This document shows, one piece after another, positions 1 through 6,899 of a stretch of 64,000 bases of DNA. Both the position numbers and the translations under genes were made by a program. Every line of letters begins with the position of its first letter. Positions within the stretch are counted from its first letter, which is position 1. Below the pieces are notes generated by a model. That model made no database searches. It worked only from the letters and a program-made list of their open reading frames with translations, and was not told where the DNA came from. This DNA comes from a virus: the IMG/VR virus record IMGVR_UViG_3300021376_000030, positions 1-64,000 of that record. The stretch is one strand, 5' to 3'.

Positions 1-1
1 A

Positions 2-283
2 TCAGGACGACTCATAACAATCTAAGCCTGCCTGATGTTCAAAGGTTAAGAAACCAAAGCGCTTGGAATCTCTATTTGTACACACACCCCAATCAGCTCC
101 TAATTCACCTGATAAGGTTTTGTAATGTTTACAACCCATTGAGCAATCTGGATAGTTCTTATCCTCATCTTTCCATCTCTCTACATCTCCATATGGTTTA
201 TAATCAGAAGGGAGGCGAACCACAACAAACATTAATTCATTATGGAGATCAAGGAGTGCTTTTTGTTGTTCTTCATTTTTCAC
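2..283 (-). CDS. Hypothetical protein with conserved Cys block
   Basis: Complete 93-residue ORF ending in TGA two bases from the window edge. It has a compact C-x3-C block (DCSMGCKHY) followed by the words GADWGVCTN and LTFEHQAG. From memory, similar word order occurs in uncharacterised bacterial proteins, so metal binding is possible but not shown. It is the last gene of a long leftward run of small genes and lies three bases after the neighbouring 112-residue ORF. No function is assigned. Confidence 0.75.
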   Translation of the reverse strand: MKNEEQQKALLDLHNELMFVVVRLPSDYKPYGDVERWKDEDKNYPDCSMGCKHYKTLSGELGADWGVCTNRDSKRFGFLTFEHQAGLDCYESS

Positions 284-286
284 AGC

Positions 287-625
287 TTACCATATATAGT
301 TGTTCTTAACATTTAATTTTTGTACCATTGTTTCCGCCAAATCAAGAACACCATTTACATAATCTGTATTAACATTGTTATACATACACAGTGAACCAAA
401 CTTCTCTTTAACTTGAGTAAACTCTACCTGAGGGTATTTGTCAGAGATATCTTTATTATTATCAGTCATGGATTGAAGTGTTTCACACACCCCATATATG
501 ATATCAAACCATTCACTTGGACATTCAATACCCCAGCACATACACGTTTCAGTCATGGGCAAATCTTTCTGCCTAAACATCTTAGGAAAATCTGTGTACA
601 GTTTATTCTCTTGTTCTATTGTCAT
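287..625 (-). CDS. Conserved phage hypothetical protein
   Basis: 112 residues. The pattern CWGIECPSEWFDIIYGVCE near residue 30 and VKEKFGSLCMY near residue 75 resembles a small family often seen in unrelated phages (wording W/GW-DII... VKEKFG-LR-Y), whose function is unknown to me. Mostly helical by composition, no signal peptide. Part of the leftward cassette of small early-type genes. Confidence 0.8.
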   Translation of the reverse strand: MTIEQENKLYTDFPKMFRQKDLPMTETCMCWGIECPSEWFDIIYGVCETLQSMTDNNKDISDKYPQVEFTQVKEKFGSLCMYNNVNTDYVNGVLDLAETMVQKLNVKNNYIW

Positions 626-640
626 GATCTAAAGCTTGCT

Positions 641-760
641 TCATTTGTTTTTCTTTATTATGTATGTTAAAAAACCAATAACTCCAAACACCATTATTAA
701 GAGAAATAATATGCTTGGATTAAATTCAGTTCCAATTAATAATTTACAGTTGGGACACAT
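641..760 (-). CDS. Tiny membrane protein with CPxC motif
   Basis: A 39-residue ORF too short for most gene callers. It starts MCPNCK, giving a C-x2-C pair at residues 2-5, followed by one strong hydrophobic segment (about residues 17-34, ILFLLIMVFGVIGFLTYI) and a lysine-rich end (KKNK). The start overlaps the end of the upstream 58-residue gene by 17 bases, typical of translational coupling here. The cysteine pair facing one side of a single-span protein suggests a metal or redox anchor; that is inference only. Confidence 0.55.
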   Translation of the reverse strand: MCPNCKLLIGTEFNPSILFLLIMVFGVIGFLTYIIKKNK

Positions 761-920
761 TTTTATCTTTAAGAATATGATTTATATGATCAACAATAAG
801 ATCTATTTCTTCTTTTTCAATATATCCACAATCATGCTTGTAGCTATTAAGAGCAAAACGAATGCTTCTTAATTGATCTTCTGTGAACCAAATGTCAATT
901 AAACTGCTTAATTTGCTCAA
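744..920 (-). CDS. Small hypothetical protein, TTG start
   Basis: 58 residues starting with TTG that overlaps the TGA stop of the upstream gene (ATTGA), a coupling arrangement seen repeatedly in this window. The protein is amphipathic and acidic (WFTEDQLRSIRFAL, KEEIDLIVDHINHIL) and probably two helices. The compact overlap on both sides and sensible composition support it as real although no ATG is present. Function unknown. Confidence 0.6.
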   Translation of the reverse strand: MSKLSSLIDIWFTEDQLRSIRFALNSYKHDCGYIEKEEIDLIVDHINHILKDKNVSQL

Positions 921-1378
921 TGCTCCATTCCTTGCTTATCATTTTCATACCAGCTTCTAGTATGCTGCAGGGCAAACTTTATATCTTTTTCTGGATATCC
1001 TTTGCTACGGAAAAACTCTTCTAAGTTACCATCTTTGGTTTTATCATACTCAGCAGGAAACCCATACTGCCAACCGCTAGGGGGGTCAACATAAAACTTA
1101 CCTTTAACTTCTAGATTGGCAGGAGCAGGAATATCTTTAGTATCTGTATCTGTTAAAGGCCATTCTTCCTTCTCTTCAACATCTTTATCAACTGGATAAT
1201 CATCTACAAAATCTATATGACCATCAAAGTGAAATCCTACACCTCTAAGAAAGTCCTCAAACTGAGTACATACTTCTTCTATAGTATCAGCCTCAAATTC
1301 ATGAGTAACCTTAATACCTCTATTGCTCCTATCAAGCTGATCAGGAACAAAGTCAGATGTAAATGTATACTTGCTCAC
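917..1378 (-). CDS. Hypothetical acidic protein
   Basis: 153 residues, acidic, with a beta-rich N-terminal half (SKYTFTSDFVPDQLDR) and a proline/glycine-rich middle (YVDPPSGWQYGFPAEYD). No known domain recognised. It overlaps the downstream TTG-start gene and the upstream 81-residue gene by a few bases, so it belongs to the same transcript. Confidence 0.75.
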   Translation of the reverse strand: MSKYTFTSDFVPDQLDRSNRGIKVTHEFEADTIEEVCTQFEDFLRGVGFHFDGHIDFVDDYPVDKDVEEKEEWPLTDTDTKDIPAPANLEVKGKFYVDPPSGWQYGFPAEYDKTKDGNLEEFFRSKGYPEKDIKFALQHTRSWYENDKQGMEH

Positions 1379-1620
1379 TTCTTTTTCTTATACTTCTTTA
1401 ATGACTCAAGCTTAAATTCGTTATTTACTGCATTCTCAATAACATGAATAAAACCAATGTTACGGTATTGATCTTCCGTAATTACCTTACGGCCGATATC
1501 TGCAAATGTCTGCATCCATTTATCTGGGCCTTCAATTTGAGCTTCATAATACTTAACAGCCTTAAAAGGACCGACATGAATGGTGTCTACATTTAACTTT
1601 ACATCTGGCTTTTTACTCAT
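1375..1620 (-). CDS. Small basic-tailed hypothetical protein
   Basis: 81 residues ending in a run of lysines (KKYKKKK). Middle part GPDKWMQTFADIGRKVI looks helical. A sigma70-like element (TTGATT, 15 bases, TATAAT) lies immediately upstream in the 1621-1692 gap, so this may be the first gene of the run that reads to position 2. No family recognised. Confidence 0.7.
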   Translation of the reverse strand: MSKKPDVKLNVDTIHVGPFKAVKYYEAQIEGPDKWMQTFADIGRKVITEDQYRNIGFIHVIENAVNNEFKLESLKKYKKKK

Positions 1621-1692
1621 AATTTATTATACATGAATTTAAAATAAATCAAGGGCATAGGCAAAAAAAGCATTTATTAAATTTTAATCAGC

Positions 1693-2370
1693 TCATATCT
1701 CGGGAAACAAGCAATTCTGAATGAATAGTTTAATATCTTCTTCATTAAGTCCTAATTTGGACATGACACGGGGTGTATGAGGATTTTCTTTTTGATTTAT
1801 AGCATAATAATTTTGAGCTGATGTAGAGTTTACCCCTCTATGGTTAGATACACCTACATGTTGCAAATAATATGAAGATGTGTCCTTTGCCATATGAAAA
1901 ATTTGATGTAATTCTGCTTCATTAGTGACATGACTAGCAGCCACCATGCTAGGGGAAAATATGCGATTAGCCCATGGGGGCAATTCTCTAACCTTGCGCC
2001 ATGAAAATTGCTTTACATATTCAGCAAACCAAATACACATGTCATGATTTTTATTCACTGTAACACTAAAATCATGAAAACATCCTGTAATAATATTTTT
2101 ACCAGCAATTACATCAAAACCAAATATGGGAGCATCATTATGTACATGAGGAAAAATACAACAATGCATCATCCAAAGACCTTTATCATCTCGAGCATCC
2201 ACAACATCAATATGCGCTCTACGATAATTATCAGATGTCCATACCCTGTTAATCCATCCTGGTTGATTAAATCGATCCATACCAGGTTCTTTTATCTCTG
2301 TACCAGAGCTTTGAAATTGTGTTTGCAACACATTTTGTATTTCAATAAGTGTATCCCAAATTTTACTCAT
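1693..2370 (-). CDS. pcyX: Ferredoxin-dependent bilin reductase, PcyX/PcyA type
   Basis: 225 residues, normal length for the FDBR family, which reduce biliverdin IXalpha to phycobilins using ferredoxin. The core aligns by eye with PcyA: RRAHIDVVDAR then LWMMHCCIFP, PIFGFDVIAG and FHDFS, and later VRELPPWANRIFSPS and the C-terminal NPHTPRVMSKLG. The two acidic catalytic positions are Asp55 (PcyA Glu76 equivalent) and Asp86 (PcyA Asp105 equivalent); His69 is also kept. The PcyA-like frame with Asp for Glu points to PcyX, the viral enzyme that makes phycoerythrobilin, rather than PebS. No heme oxygenase gene is visible in this window. A TATAAATA element sits three bases before the ATG. Confidence 0.88.
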   Translation of the reverse strand: MSKIWDTLIEIQNVLQTQFQSSGTEIKEPGMDRFNQPGWINRVWTSDNYRRAHIDVVDARDDKGLWMMHCCIFPHVHNDAPIFGFDVIAGKNIITGCFHDFSVTVNKNHDMCIWFAEYVKQFSWRKVRELPPWANRIFSPSMVAASHVTNEAELHQIFHMAKDTSSYYLQHVGVSNHRGVNSTSAQNYYAINQKENPHTPRVMSKLGLNEEDIKLFIQNCLFPEI

Positions 2371-2373
2371 TGT

Positions 2374-2381
2374 TATTTATA
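2374..2381 (-). promoter_or_regulatory. T4-type late promoter before pcyX
   Basis: Reads TATAAATA on the minus strand, followed by ACA and the ATG of pcyX. The three-base spacing would give a leaderless or nearly leaderless transcript if the T4 rule (start about six bases after the motif) applies. Confidence 0.5.
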
Positions 2382-2491
2382 AAAATTAATCAAGAGCGGA
2401 GGTACGATTACAAACTTATCCCCGCTTTCTGGGCTATGTGCCTAGTGCGCTGGGTGTAGTCTATTCAGTCTCAGCAAATAGAGTCTGCCTC
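2382..2491 (-). other. Unusually G+C-rich, possibly structured leader
   Basis: The gap before pcyX is richer in G+C than its surroundings and contains complementary segments: GGAGG at one end pairs with CCTCC at the other, and CTAGGCACATAGCCCAG can form a local hairpin. I tested it by eye as a tRNA on both strands and it lacks a T-loop consensus. It may be a regulatory RNA leader for pcyX or an unknown small RNA. Confidence 0.3.
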
Positions 2492-2722
2492 CTACTCTCG
2501 AAGTCTTTTGTAGTCTAAATTCCACAAACCCATTTTGCGTTGAAAATCTCTTTCCTCATAGTCAGCTCTAGCTTTATAATAAGCCTCCAAAGCTTTCTCT
2601 CCTTCAATATCTCTAAAAGTATCAACCCATCCCAAATCTTCTCCCATCCATGTAGAATATTCATACTTACATTTGGCAAGTTTCTTACTTTTGAACTTCT
2701 TTTTTTGATACATTTTAGGCAT
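2492..2722 (-). CDS. Small basic hypothetical protein
   Basis: 76 residues with a lysine-rich N-terminus (MYQKKKFKSKKLAK) and a charged helical remainder (FRDIEGEKALEAYYKARADY). Overlaps the upstream 163-residue gene by eight bases. No domain recognised; a nucleic-acid-binding tail is plausible. Confidence 0.7.
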   Translation of the reverse strand: MPKMYQKKKFKSKKLAKCKYEYSTWMGEDLGWVDTFRDIEGEKALEAYYKARADYEERDFQRKMGLWNLDYKRLRE

Positions 2723-3206
2723 ATTGAATCACTCCTTGCTCTAACAATCTAATGGCCTTCTCATCTCTTTTCATATGTCTGATTTGAGCTTTACTAAGAG
2801 CCATGGCTTTGTGATATTTTAAATAAAAACATTCATCATTTATGGAGATTACATTGTCCAAAGAGTTGGTTTCAACTCGGTGAGACTTCATATCAATGAC
2901 TTGATACACACCAAAGTATTCTCCCGGAAGCGCAACAGGAGTACCAATACCCTTGTCTCTATCAGATACAATAATACCATAATTGATATCAATACCTTTA
3001 AATTCGTTCTTGGTCTTGAGCTCTTGTCTAGTTAAAGCATCACAAACCTTGTGGTATTCTTTAGAATTATAATCAGGAAGAGCATTAGGCTTGTACCAGA
3101 ATTTAAGATGATATACTTTGCTGCAAATAGATTTTGTAGGGTTAATCTGAATATCCATATAAGCAAACTTCTTGGGGCTAACCACTTTGTAAATGTATGC
3201 GCTCAT
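2715..3206 (-). CDS. Hypothetical protein
   Basis: 163 residues without a recognisable domain. Mixed alpha/beta composition, two cysteines in the first third, and a helical charged C-terminus (SKAQIRHMKRDEKAIRLLEQG). Short overlaps with both neighbours place it in the leftward operon. Confidence 0.72.
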   Translation of the reverse strand: MSAYIYKVVSPKKFAYMDIQINPTKSICSKVYHLKFWYKPNALPDYNSKEYHKVCDALTRQELKTKNEFKGIDINYGIIVSDRDKGIGTPVALPGEYFGVYQVIDMKSHRVETNSLDNVISINDECFYLKYHKAMALSKAQIRHMKRDEKAIRLLEQGVIQYA

Positions 3207-3418
3207 CTGTTCCTTTCTAATGCTTTCTCTACCATTTTAACAAAATATAAATAGTCTTCTTTATCTTTTTTCTCTACATAACCAAGCATCTCGTTAATGA
3301 TACCAGAAAACTCTGTACCAATTTGAATATGTTTATCTAAATTTTTACGAAGTGTGCTGTTTTGCTCTCTCAAATCATTAAGAGCGTCTTCCATTATTTT
3401 GTTATCCACAGAACCCAT
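3203..3418 (-). CDS. Small coiled-coil protein
   Basis: 71 residues, almost entirely helical with heptad-like spacing (LNDLREQNSTLRKNLDKHI) and no hydrophobic span. Overlaps the downstream gene by four bases (ATGA type) and shares one base with the upstream gene. Function unknown. Confidence 0.7.
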   Translation of the reverse strand: MGSVDNKIMEDALNDLREQNSTLRKNLDKHIQIGTEFSGIINEMLGYVEKKDKEDYLYFVKMVEKALERNR

Positions 3419-3612
3419 TATAGCTCCTTATTGTTAGTAATAAAAATTTGGTGGGGGGTTGAATTAAACTTACTTGCAATTTTTGCATCTCCATTAAATG
3501 AATCTACATAATCTATTTTTTGTAGCTTGCCATTAATTAAGAAATAAGCCTCTTGATCAAGCTGACTTTTATCAAGCATATTTAACACATCGCGTAGCCG
3601 AGCGTAAGTCAT
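3418..3612 (-). CDS. Small hypothetical protein
   Basis: 64 residues: helical start (YARLRDVLNMLDKSQLDQEA) followed by a short beta-rich part (FLINGKLQKIDYVDSF). The N-terminal pattern is seen in small phage proteins of unknown role. Overlaps both neighbours. Confidence 0.68.
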   Translation of the reverse strand: MTYARLRDVLNMLDKSQLDQEAYFLINGKLQKIDYVDSFNGDAKIASKFNSTPHQIFITNNKEL

Positions 3613-3866
3613 GATACTTCCACAAGATCGTATTTACTTTTAATAGCTTCTTTAACAGTAGGGTAGTCAAGAAACGTGTGAGCATCCTTGATATTTTTAA
3701 AATAAAACTGTTGGTCGCGGTCACCGCTAGTAAGATCAGTACCTCCACCAATATTCTTGCCTCCAAGCGCATTAGCAAGAACCTCCATTTGTTCTTCACG
3801 CTTTGTATAAGCGTACTTCTTCTTCATATAAACTAACAGACTATAATTTTGTTTAACTTTCATCAT
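3609..3866 (-). CDS. Hypothetical protein
   Basis: 85 residues; ATG-ATG start, the second Met at 3863 is equally possible. Central part GGKNIGGGTDLTSGDRDQQFYF is glycine-rich. It is directly behind a clear sigma70-type promoter, so it opens the run of small genes below it. A competing frame over 3572-3799 is rejected because it has no promoter-linked start. Confidence 0.7.
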   Translation of the reverse strand: MMKVKQNYSLLVYMKKKYAYTKREEQMEVLANALGGKNIGGGTDLTSGDRDQQFYFKNIKDAHTFLDYPTVKEAIKSKYDLVEVS

Positions 3867-3872
3867 ACCTAT

Positions 3873-3900
3873 ATTATGACGGAATCTTAATTTAAATCAA
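3873..3900 (-). promoter_or_regulatory. Sigma70-type early promoter
   Basis: TTGATT and CATAAT separated by exactly 16 bases, with TTCCGT just before the -10. The same TTCCG/T word precedes the -10 of other promoters in this window (18.7 and 20.2 kb), which suggests a phage early-promoter family. Confidence 0.6.
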
Positions 3901-4922
3901 GCTTTTTCTATTAATTCTAAATATATATCTTTCAACGTTTTAAAAGGTTTCCAGCCATAGTGATTTCTAAATTTTACAGTATTTGAAATGTACCACCTGT
4001 GATCTCCAGTTCGTGCATTATTTGTATATGTCCATTTAAGCTTTTTGCCAGAAAGTTCTTCTAAGCTAACAATAGCCTCGCGGATAGAACAACTCAGTTC
4101 TCTTCCACCCATATTATAAACTTCTCCTGGCCTAGGATTAGCGATAAAGTAATTAAATGCATTTACCAAATCATCTGCATGTATGTTGCATCTAACCTGG
4201 TATCCCTCATACCCTATTACTGTATATTCAATATTATTTTTTAAACATTTAGTAAGATAAGACAAAAACCCATGTAAGGGTACACCTTGATGATCAGAAC
4301 CAGTTATACAGCCCGGTCTAAAAATACCAATTTTTAATCCTAAATGTTTACCATATTCTTGGGCATATAAATCACCCGCACTTTTAGATACTCCAAAAAA
4401 ACTATGAAGACAGTTATCAATACTAAAAGTTTCTGGTAACCCTTGATAAAATTCATGATGTAATGGTAAATCAAGTCGCTTTTCAACAATCGTTAGCGGA
4501 AGCCTATTAGGATTATCACCATAAACCTTAGATGTAGAAACGTGAATTACCGGTGCATTAATATTAATATTTCTTACAGATTCCAAAACATTTAATGTTC
4601 CTAATGTATTAACCTCAAAATCTCTACGTGTATTTTGTGTTGCCCAATCATGTGCTGGTTGTGCGGCACAATGAATTACTGCATCAAACCCTTTGCTAAA
4701 CACATTTGTTACTGCCATTTTATCGGCAATATCTATAGAAAAATGTTTGTATGTACCAATATCCTGTAATTCTGTCTCTTTGTGTGCAGTTGAACCATTC
4801 TCTCCAAAAAATTCTTTTCTCGCATTACAATCTATGCCCACAATTTCATGTCCTTCCTTTAAGTATCGTTTACATGCTGCCATACCAACCAAGCCAAGAG
4901 ATCCTGTAACAATTATTTTCAT
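3897..4922 (-). CDS. NAD-dependent sugar epimerase (tyvelose/paratose epimerase-like)
   Basis: Short-chain dehydrogenase/epimerase of about 341 residues; the start at 4922 (MKIIVTGSLGLVG) puts the nucleotide-binding GxxGxxG at the N-terminus, while a longer frame opens at 4937. Other marks are HCAAQP, HVSTSKVYGD and a C-terminal GEVYNMGG. The region CLHSFFGVSKSAGDL and LHGFLSYLTKC resembles CDP-tyvelose/paratose 2-epimerases. The usual YxxxK catalytic tyrosine is a phenylalanine (FGVSK). It probably acts on a nucleotide sugar for surface glycan synthesis. Confidence 0.82.
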   Translation of the reverse strand: MKIIVTGSLGLVGMAACKRYLKEGHEIVGIDCNARKEFFGENGSTAHKETELQDIGTYKHFSIDIADKMAVTNVFSKGFDAVIHCAAQPAHDWATQNTRRDFEVNTLGTLNVLESVRNININAPVIHVSTSKVYGDNPNRLPLTIVEKRLDLPLHHEFYQGLPETFSIDNCLHSFFGVSKSAGDLYAQEYGKHLGLKIGIFRPGCITGSDHQGVPLHGFLSYLTKCLKNNIEYTVIGYEGYQVRCNIHADDLVNAFNYFIANPRPGEVYNMGGRELSCSIREAIVSLEELSGKKLKWTYTNNARTGDHRWYISNTVKFRNHYGWKPFKTLKDIYLELIEKA

Positions 4923-4962
4923 TACTTTATTTAACAAACTACTTTACATGGTCAAGATTAAA

Positions 4963-5139
4963 TTAAAACCACGGATTGTCTAAATAACCTAAACTTACTT
5001 CATCTATTTTTCTTTGAGCTTCTATTAACTGTAATTGATTTATAGCATTTTTTAATAATTGAATACAATCTTTATGTGAGAGATTATTATTTTTTTTTAA
5101 TTTCAAAATTAAATCAATAATTGAATCGGAAGGCGGCAC
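4963..5139 (-). CDS. Small hypothetical protein, GTG start
   Basis: 58 residues if begun at GTG 5139 (MPPSDSIIDLILKLKKN). A longer frame runs back into the tRNA gene, which cannot be its coding start. TATAAATA ends five bases before the GTG and lies between tRNA and gene, supporting this start. Leucine-rich helix followed by a charged end; function unknown. Confidence 0.6.
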   Translation of the reverse strand: MPPSDSIIDLILKLKKNNNLSHKDCIQLLKNAINQLQLIEAQRKIDEVSLGYLDNPWF

Positions 5140-5143
5140 ATAA

Positions 5144-5151
5144 TATTTATA
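5144..5151 (-). promoter_or_regulatory. T4-type late promoter
   Basis: TATAAATA on the minus strand between the 3' end of the tRNA and the GTG at 5139, four bases from the start codon. Confidence 0.5.
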
Positions 5152-5153
5152 AT

Positions 5154-5226
5154 TGGGCCCACAAGGATTTGAACCTTGGACCAAGGCATTATGAGTGCCA
5201 CGCTCTGACCGCTGAGCTATAGGCCC
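5154..5226 (-). tRNA. tRNA with CAU anticodon (Met or Ile2)
   Basis: 73-nt cloverleaf: 7-bp acceptor GGGCCTA/TGGGCCC, D-stem GCTC/GAGC, anticodon loop CTCATAA, five-base variable loop and T-arm CAAGG-TTCAAAT-CCTTG. Discriminator A, no encoded CCA. The CAU anticodon is used by elongator Met, initiator Met and lysidine-modified Ile2 tRNAs; the first pair is a normal G-C, so it is not a typical bacterial initiator. Codes directly downstream of the large structured RNA. Confidence 0.93.
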
Positions 5227-5285
5227 AATAAATTGATTATACTATAATTGTTGGAATGTATTAAAGGAAAAAAATTAAAAAAAAA

Positions 5286-5636
5286 ACATCCTTCTGCCGC
5301 GTTAATTGCACTGTATTCGAATTGTTTTGCTGTAACTTCCAGCTAAGTTAAGTGCTATCGGCCTATATACTTTGTTGATTGATTATCTATCAACTCAGCC
5401 TTAAAACGCGTAATACTAGTCTAGAGCGTCGTTCGTTTTACTGAACTTATAATATGAATTATCTATTATTATAATACGTTATAATATATAGGATAGTCTT
5501 ATGTTATTATGCTGCTATCTTTCATATACTCCTGCTTAAACAGATATATCTATCTGTGATCGCCTATGGGTCATGGCGTTGGACTATTCAGGATTTCCTT
5601 CGAGGTCCCAACCTTTACTTCCTGCAGAAGAGATGT
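5286..5636 (-). ncRNA. Large structured RNA, candidate RNase P RNA
   Basis: No ORF covers 5227-5743, but the sequence folds as one RNA. Its ends pair over 11 bp with one bulge (5636-5624 with 5297-5286, core CTTCTGC/GCAGAAG). Inside are an AGGT-TGGG-ACCT hairpin, then GAAGGAAATCC (5601-5591) resembling the RNase P conserved GAGGAAAGUCC, a possible P4 strand TGAAT (5590-5586) pairing with ATTCG (5322-5318), which follows ACAGCAA, like the 3' ACAGAA box. GATAG/CTATC with AUAAGA in its loop resembles P12 with UAAGAG. Length of 351 nt fits bacterial RNase P RNA. A T10 tract follows on the minus strand. Strand is not certain: a hairpin plus T-run also exists on the plus strand near 5661-5700. tmRNA was considered and rejected. 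Confidence 0.42.
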
Positions 5637-5743
5637 CAATGAACTATTATTAGTATAATATAACTAGAGATAGATGCAACTAGTTTTTTTATTTTTTTAT
5701 TTGGACGAAATAAAAATTACTCAATCCAATTCTTGGAATTTTA

Positions 5744-6076
5744 TTAATTTTTTCCAATATTACAATACATTACATCTGGACGAACACTGCACGGAACAAA
5801 GTCTATATGAACAATATCACCGGAATTAGTACGGGTTGAACCTAAATAAAACACAGTTGAATCCATTTTAAGCATCTCCCATTCTAGGTTGTACATTGTT
5901 ATTTTGACCAAAAACTCTTGTATTATTTTATCGTTTGATTTAATTTTAGGTGGTAAATCAAATTGCTTTAATAGCTCCTCAAGAGTATTTGGACCTGTTG
6001 AAGATTGTTTTGCTGGGCGACTAAATAGTTGCTTTATGAATGAGAAAATAAATGCCATAAAATCCCATACATCCAC
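5744..6076 (-). CDS. Hypothetical protein with N-terminal membrane segment
   Basis: 110 residues. A short hydrophobic N-terminus (DFMAFIFSFIKQLF) is followed by a polar linker rich in Ser/Pro/Gln and a soluble C-terminal domain of about 75 residues. A start at codon 7 (6058) would reduce the overlap with the upstream gene. No family recognised. Probably membrane-tethered. Confidence 0.65.
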   Translation of the reverse strand: MDVWDFMAFIFSFIKQLFSRPAKQSSTGPNTLEELLKQFDLPPKIKSNDKIIQEFLVKITMYNLEWEMLKMDSTVFYLGSTRTNSGDIVHIDFVPCSVRPDVMYCNIGKN

Positions 6077-6162
6077 CCTAATAAGAATGCTATAAAAAAC
6101 AAAAACAAAATATTATAACAATCAATGAGGGTATCTTTTAGAAGATTAATAAAAACCTTCAT
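6034..6162 (-). CDS. Tiny membrane protein
   Basis: 42 residues: a polar/amphipathic start (MKVFINLLKDTLIDCYN) and one hydrophobic span (ILFLFFIAFLLGWMYGILW). Its ATG overlaps the TGA of the preceding gene (ATGA), and its end lies inside the next gene, so three reading frames are chained here. Function unknown. Confidence 0.5.
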   Translation of the reverse strand: MKVFINLLKDTLIDCYNILFLFFIAFLLGWMYGILWHLFSHS

Positions 6163-6284
6163 TTATTAATAATGCTTCTTAGCAGCAATACAGGGCATTT
6201 GTTGTTAAGCTTAGGACAATGGATCCATGCTACAAAAAACAAGCTCAACAAAACAACAGCAATTATGGCTTTATCTTTAAACAT
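6159..6284 (-). CDS. Tiny membrane or secreted protein
   Basis: 41 residues with an N-terminal hydrophobic span after MFKDK (AIIAVVLLSLFFVAWIHC) and two further cysteine-proximal positions (CPKLNNKCP). The start overlaps the end of the 67-residue gene upstream and the stop overlaps the next start. Pairs of chained small membrane proteins can be spanins or host-envelope factors; nothing specific is shown. Confidence 0.5.
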   Translation of the reverse strand: MFKDKAIIAVVLLSLFFVAWIHCPKLNNKCPVLLLRSIINK

Positions 6285-6480
6285 TATAGATACCTTCAAC
6301 GCAGGGCTCAATAGCACTAAGATAATTGACAAGCTTTTCTTTATCTATCTTTGTTTTAAATCTTATCTCTATATCTTCAATAATATCGTTTAAAATATTA
6401 TTGTTGTTAACAATAGAAGTTAAAACCATTTCTAATGCTAAACTATTTGAAAATTCTCGAAGTGTAACCGGATTAGACAT
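6277..6480 (-). CDS. Small hypothetical protein
   Basis: 67 residues, helical, with an asparagine run (VNNNNILNDI). A GGAG ribosome site (CAGGAGCTATAATATG) lies within the end of the upstream 54-residue gene. No family recognised. Confidence 0.7.
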   Translation of the reverse strand: MSNPVTLREFSNSLALEMVLTSIVNNNNILNDIIEDIEIRFKTKIDKEKLVNYLSAIEPCVEGIYNV

Positions 6481-6481
6481 A

Positions 6482-6646
6482 TTATAGCTCCTGAGAAATG
6501 TAGATTTGAGCGAGCATCACTCCTTCCGGAAGATTAGCTTCAGCAATAGTTTTTGCCTCCTCGTTATTGGAAGCAACAATCGATTTATAGCCTAGAAAGA
6601 TTTGTCCTTTTTTTCCAAATTCATACATTTCAAATAAATATTTCAT
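6482..6646 (-). CDS. Small hypothetical protein
   Basis: 54 residues: MKYLFEMYEFGKKGQ, then a helical part ASNNEEAKTIAEANLPEGV. The pattern of a strand, a helix with NEEAKTIAE and a final strand (MLAQIYIS) suggests a small alpha/beta fold that recurs in phage proteins. It is shorter than usual cut-offs but fits exactly between neighbours and carries the ribosome site of the next gene. Confidence 0.62.
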   Translation of the reverse strand: MKYLFEMYEFGKKGQIFLGYKSIVASNNEEAKTIAEANLPEGVMLAQIYISQEL

Positions 6647-6683
6647 TTTTTGTATTATAAAAGAATTTTATAAAATCTCAAGT

Positions 6684-6899
6684 TTATTTCTCAATAATAA
6701 CTGAGCCAATTGTATGTCCAAACTTATCCGTGAGAACCGCTCTCATTTCTTCTGGTTTTTCTCTCATAACCGCAATAAACTTCTCTTTTTTATTATATTT
6801 CAGAGCAAACTCAATCTTGCTCATAATATTTTTTAAAGCAGAGTGGTAGTTGTTTTTAAACTCTGTACTCTCTACGTCAAACTCTATTACCACTTTCAT
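6684..6899 (-). CDS. Small hypothetical protein
   Basis: 71 residues, alternating beta and helical segments (KVVIEFDVESTEF, ALKNIMSKIEFALKY, GHTIGSVIIEK). Overlaps the upstream gene by 23 bases. No recognised family. Confidence 0.7.
   Translation of the reverse strand: MKVVIEFDVESTEFKNNYHSALKNIMSKIEFALKYNKKEKFIAVMREKPEEMRAVLTDKFGHTIGSVIIEK

Noticed and set aside
2393-2492. Possible class II tRNA in the pcyX leader (7-bp outer pairing, length near 95)
   Set aside because: No T-loop TTC consensus, no proper anticodon arm in either strand.
3572-3799. 75-residue minus-strand frame
   Set aside because: Overlaps the promoter-linked 85-residue gene almost completely in another frame; composition is less natural.
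4963-5184. Longer reading of the 58-residue ORF starting inside the tRNA
   Set aside because: It would code over the mature tRNA; the GTG with a late promoter directly before it is a better start.
5227-5743. tmRNA or group I intron in the structured RNA region
   Set aside because: The outer helix is too long for a tmRNA acceptor stem, no GGTTCRA T-arm or tag ORF ending in AA; the group I core boxes are in the wrong order.
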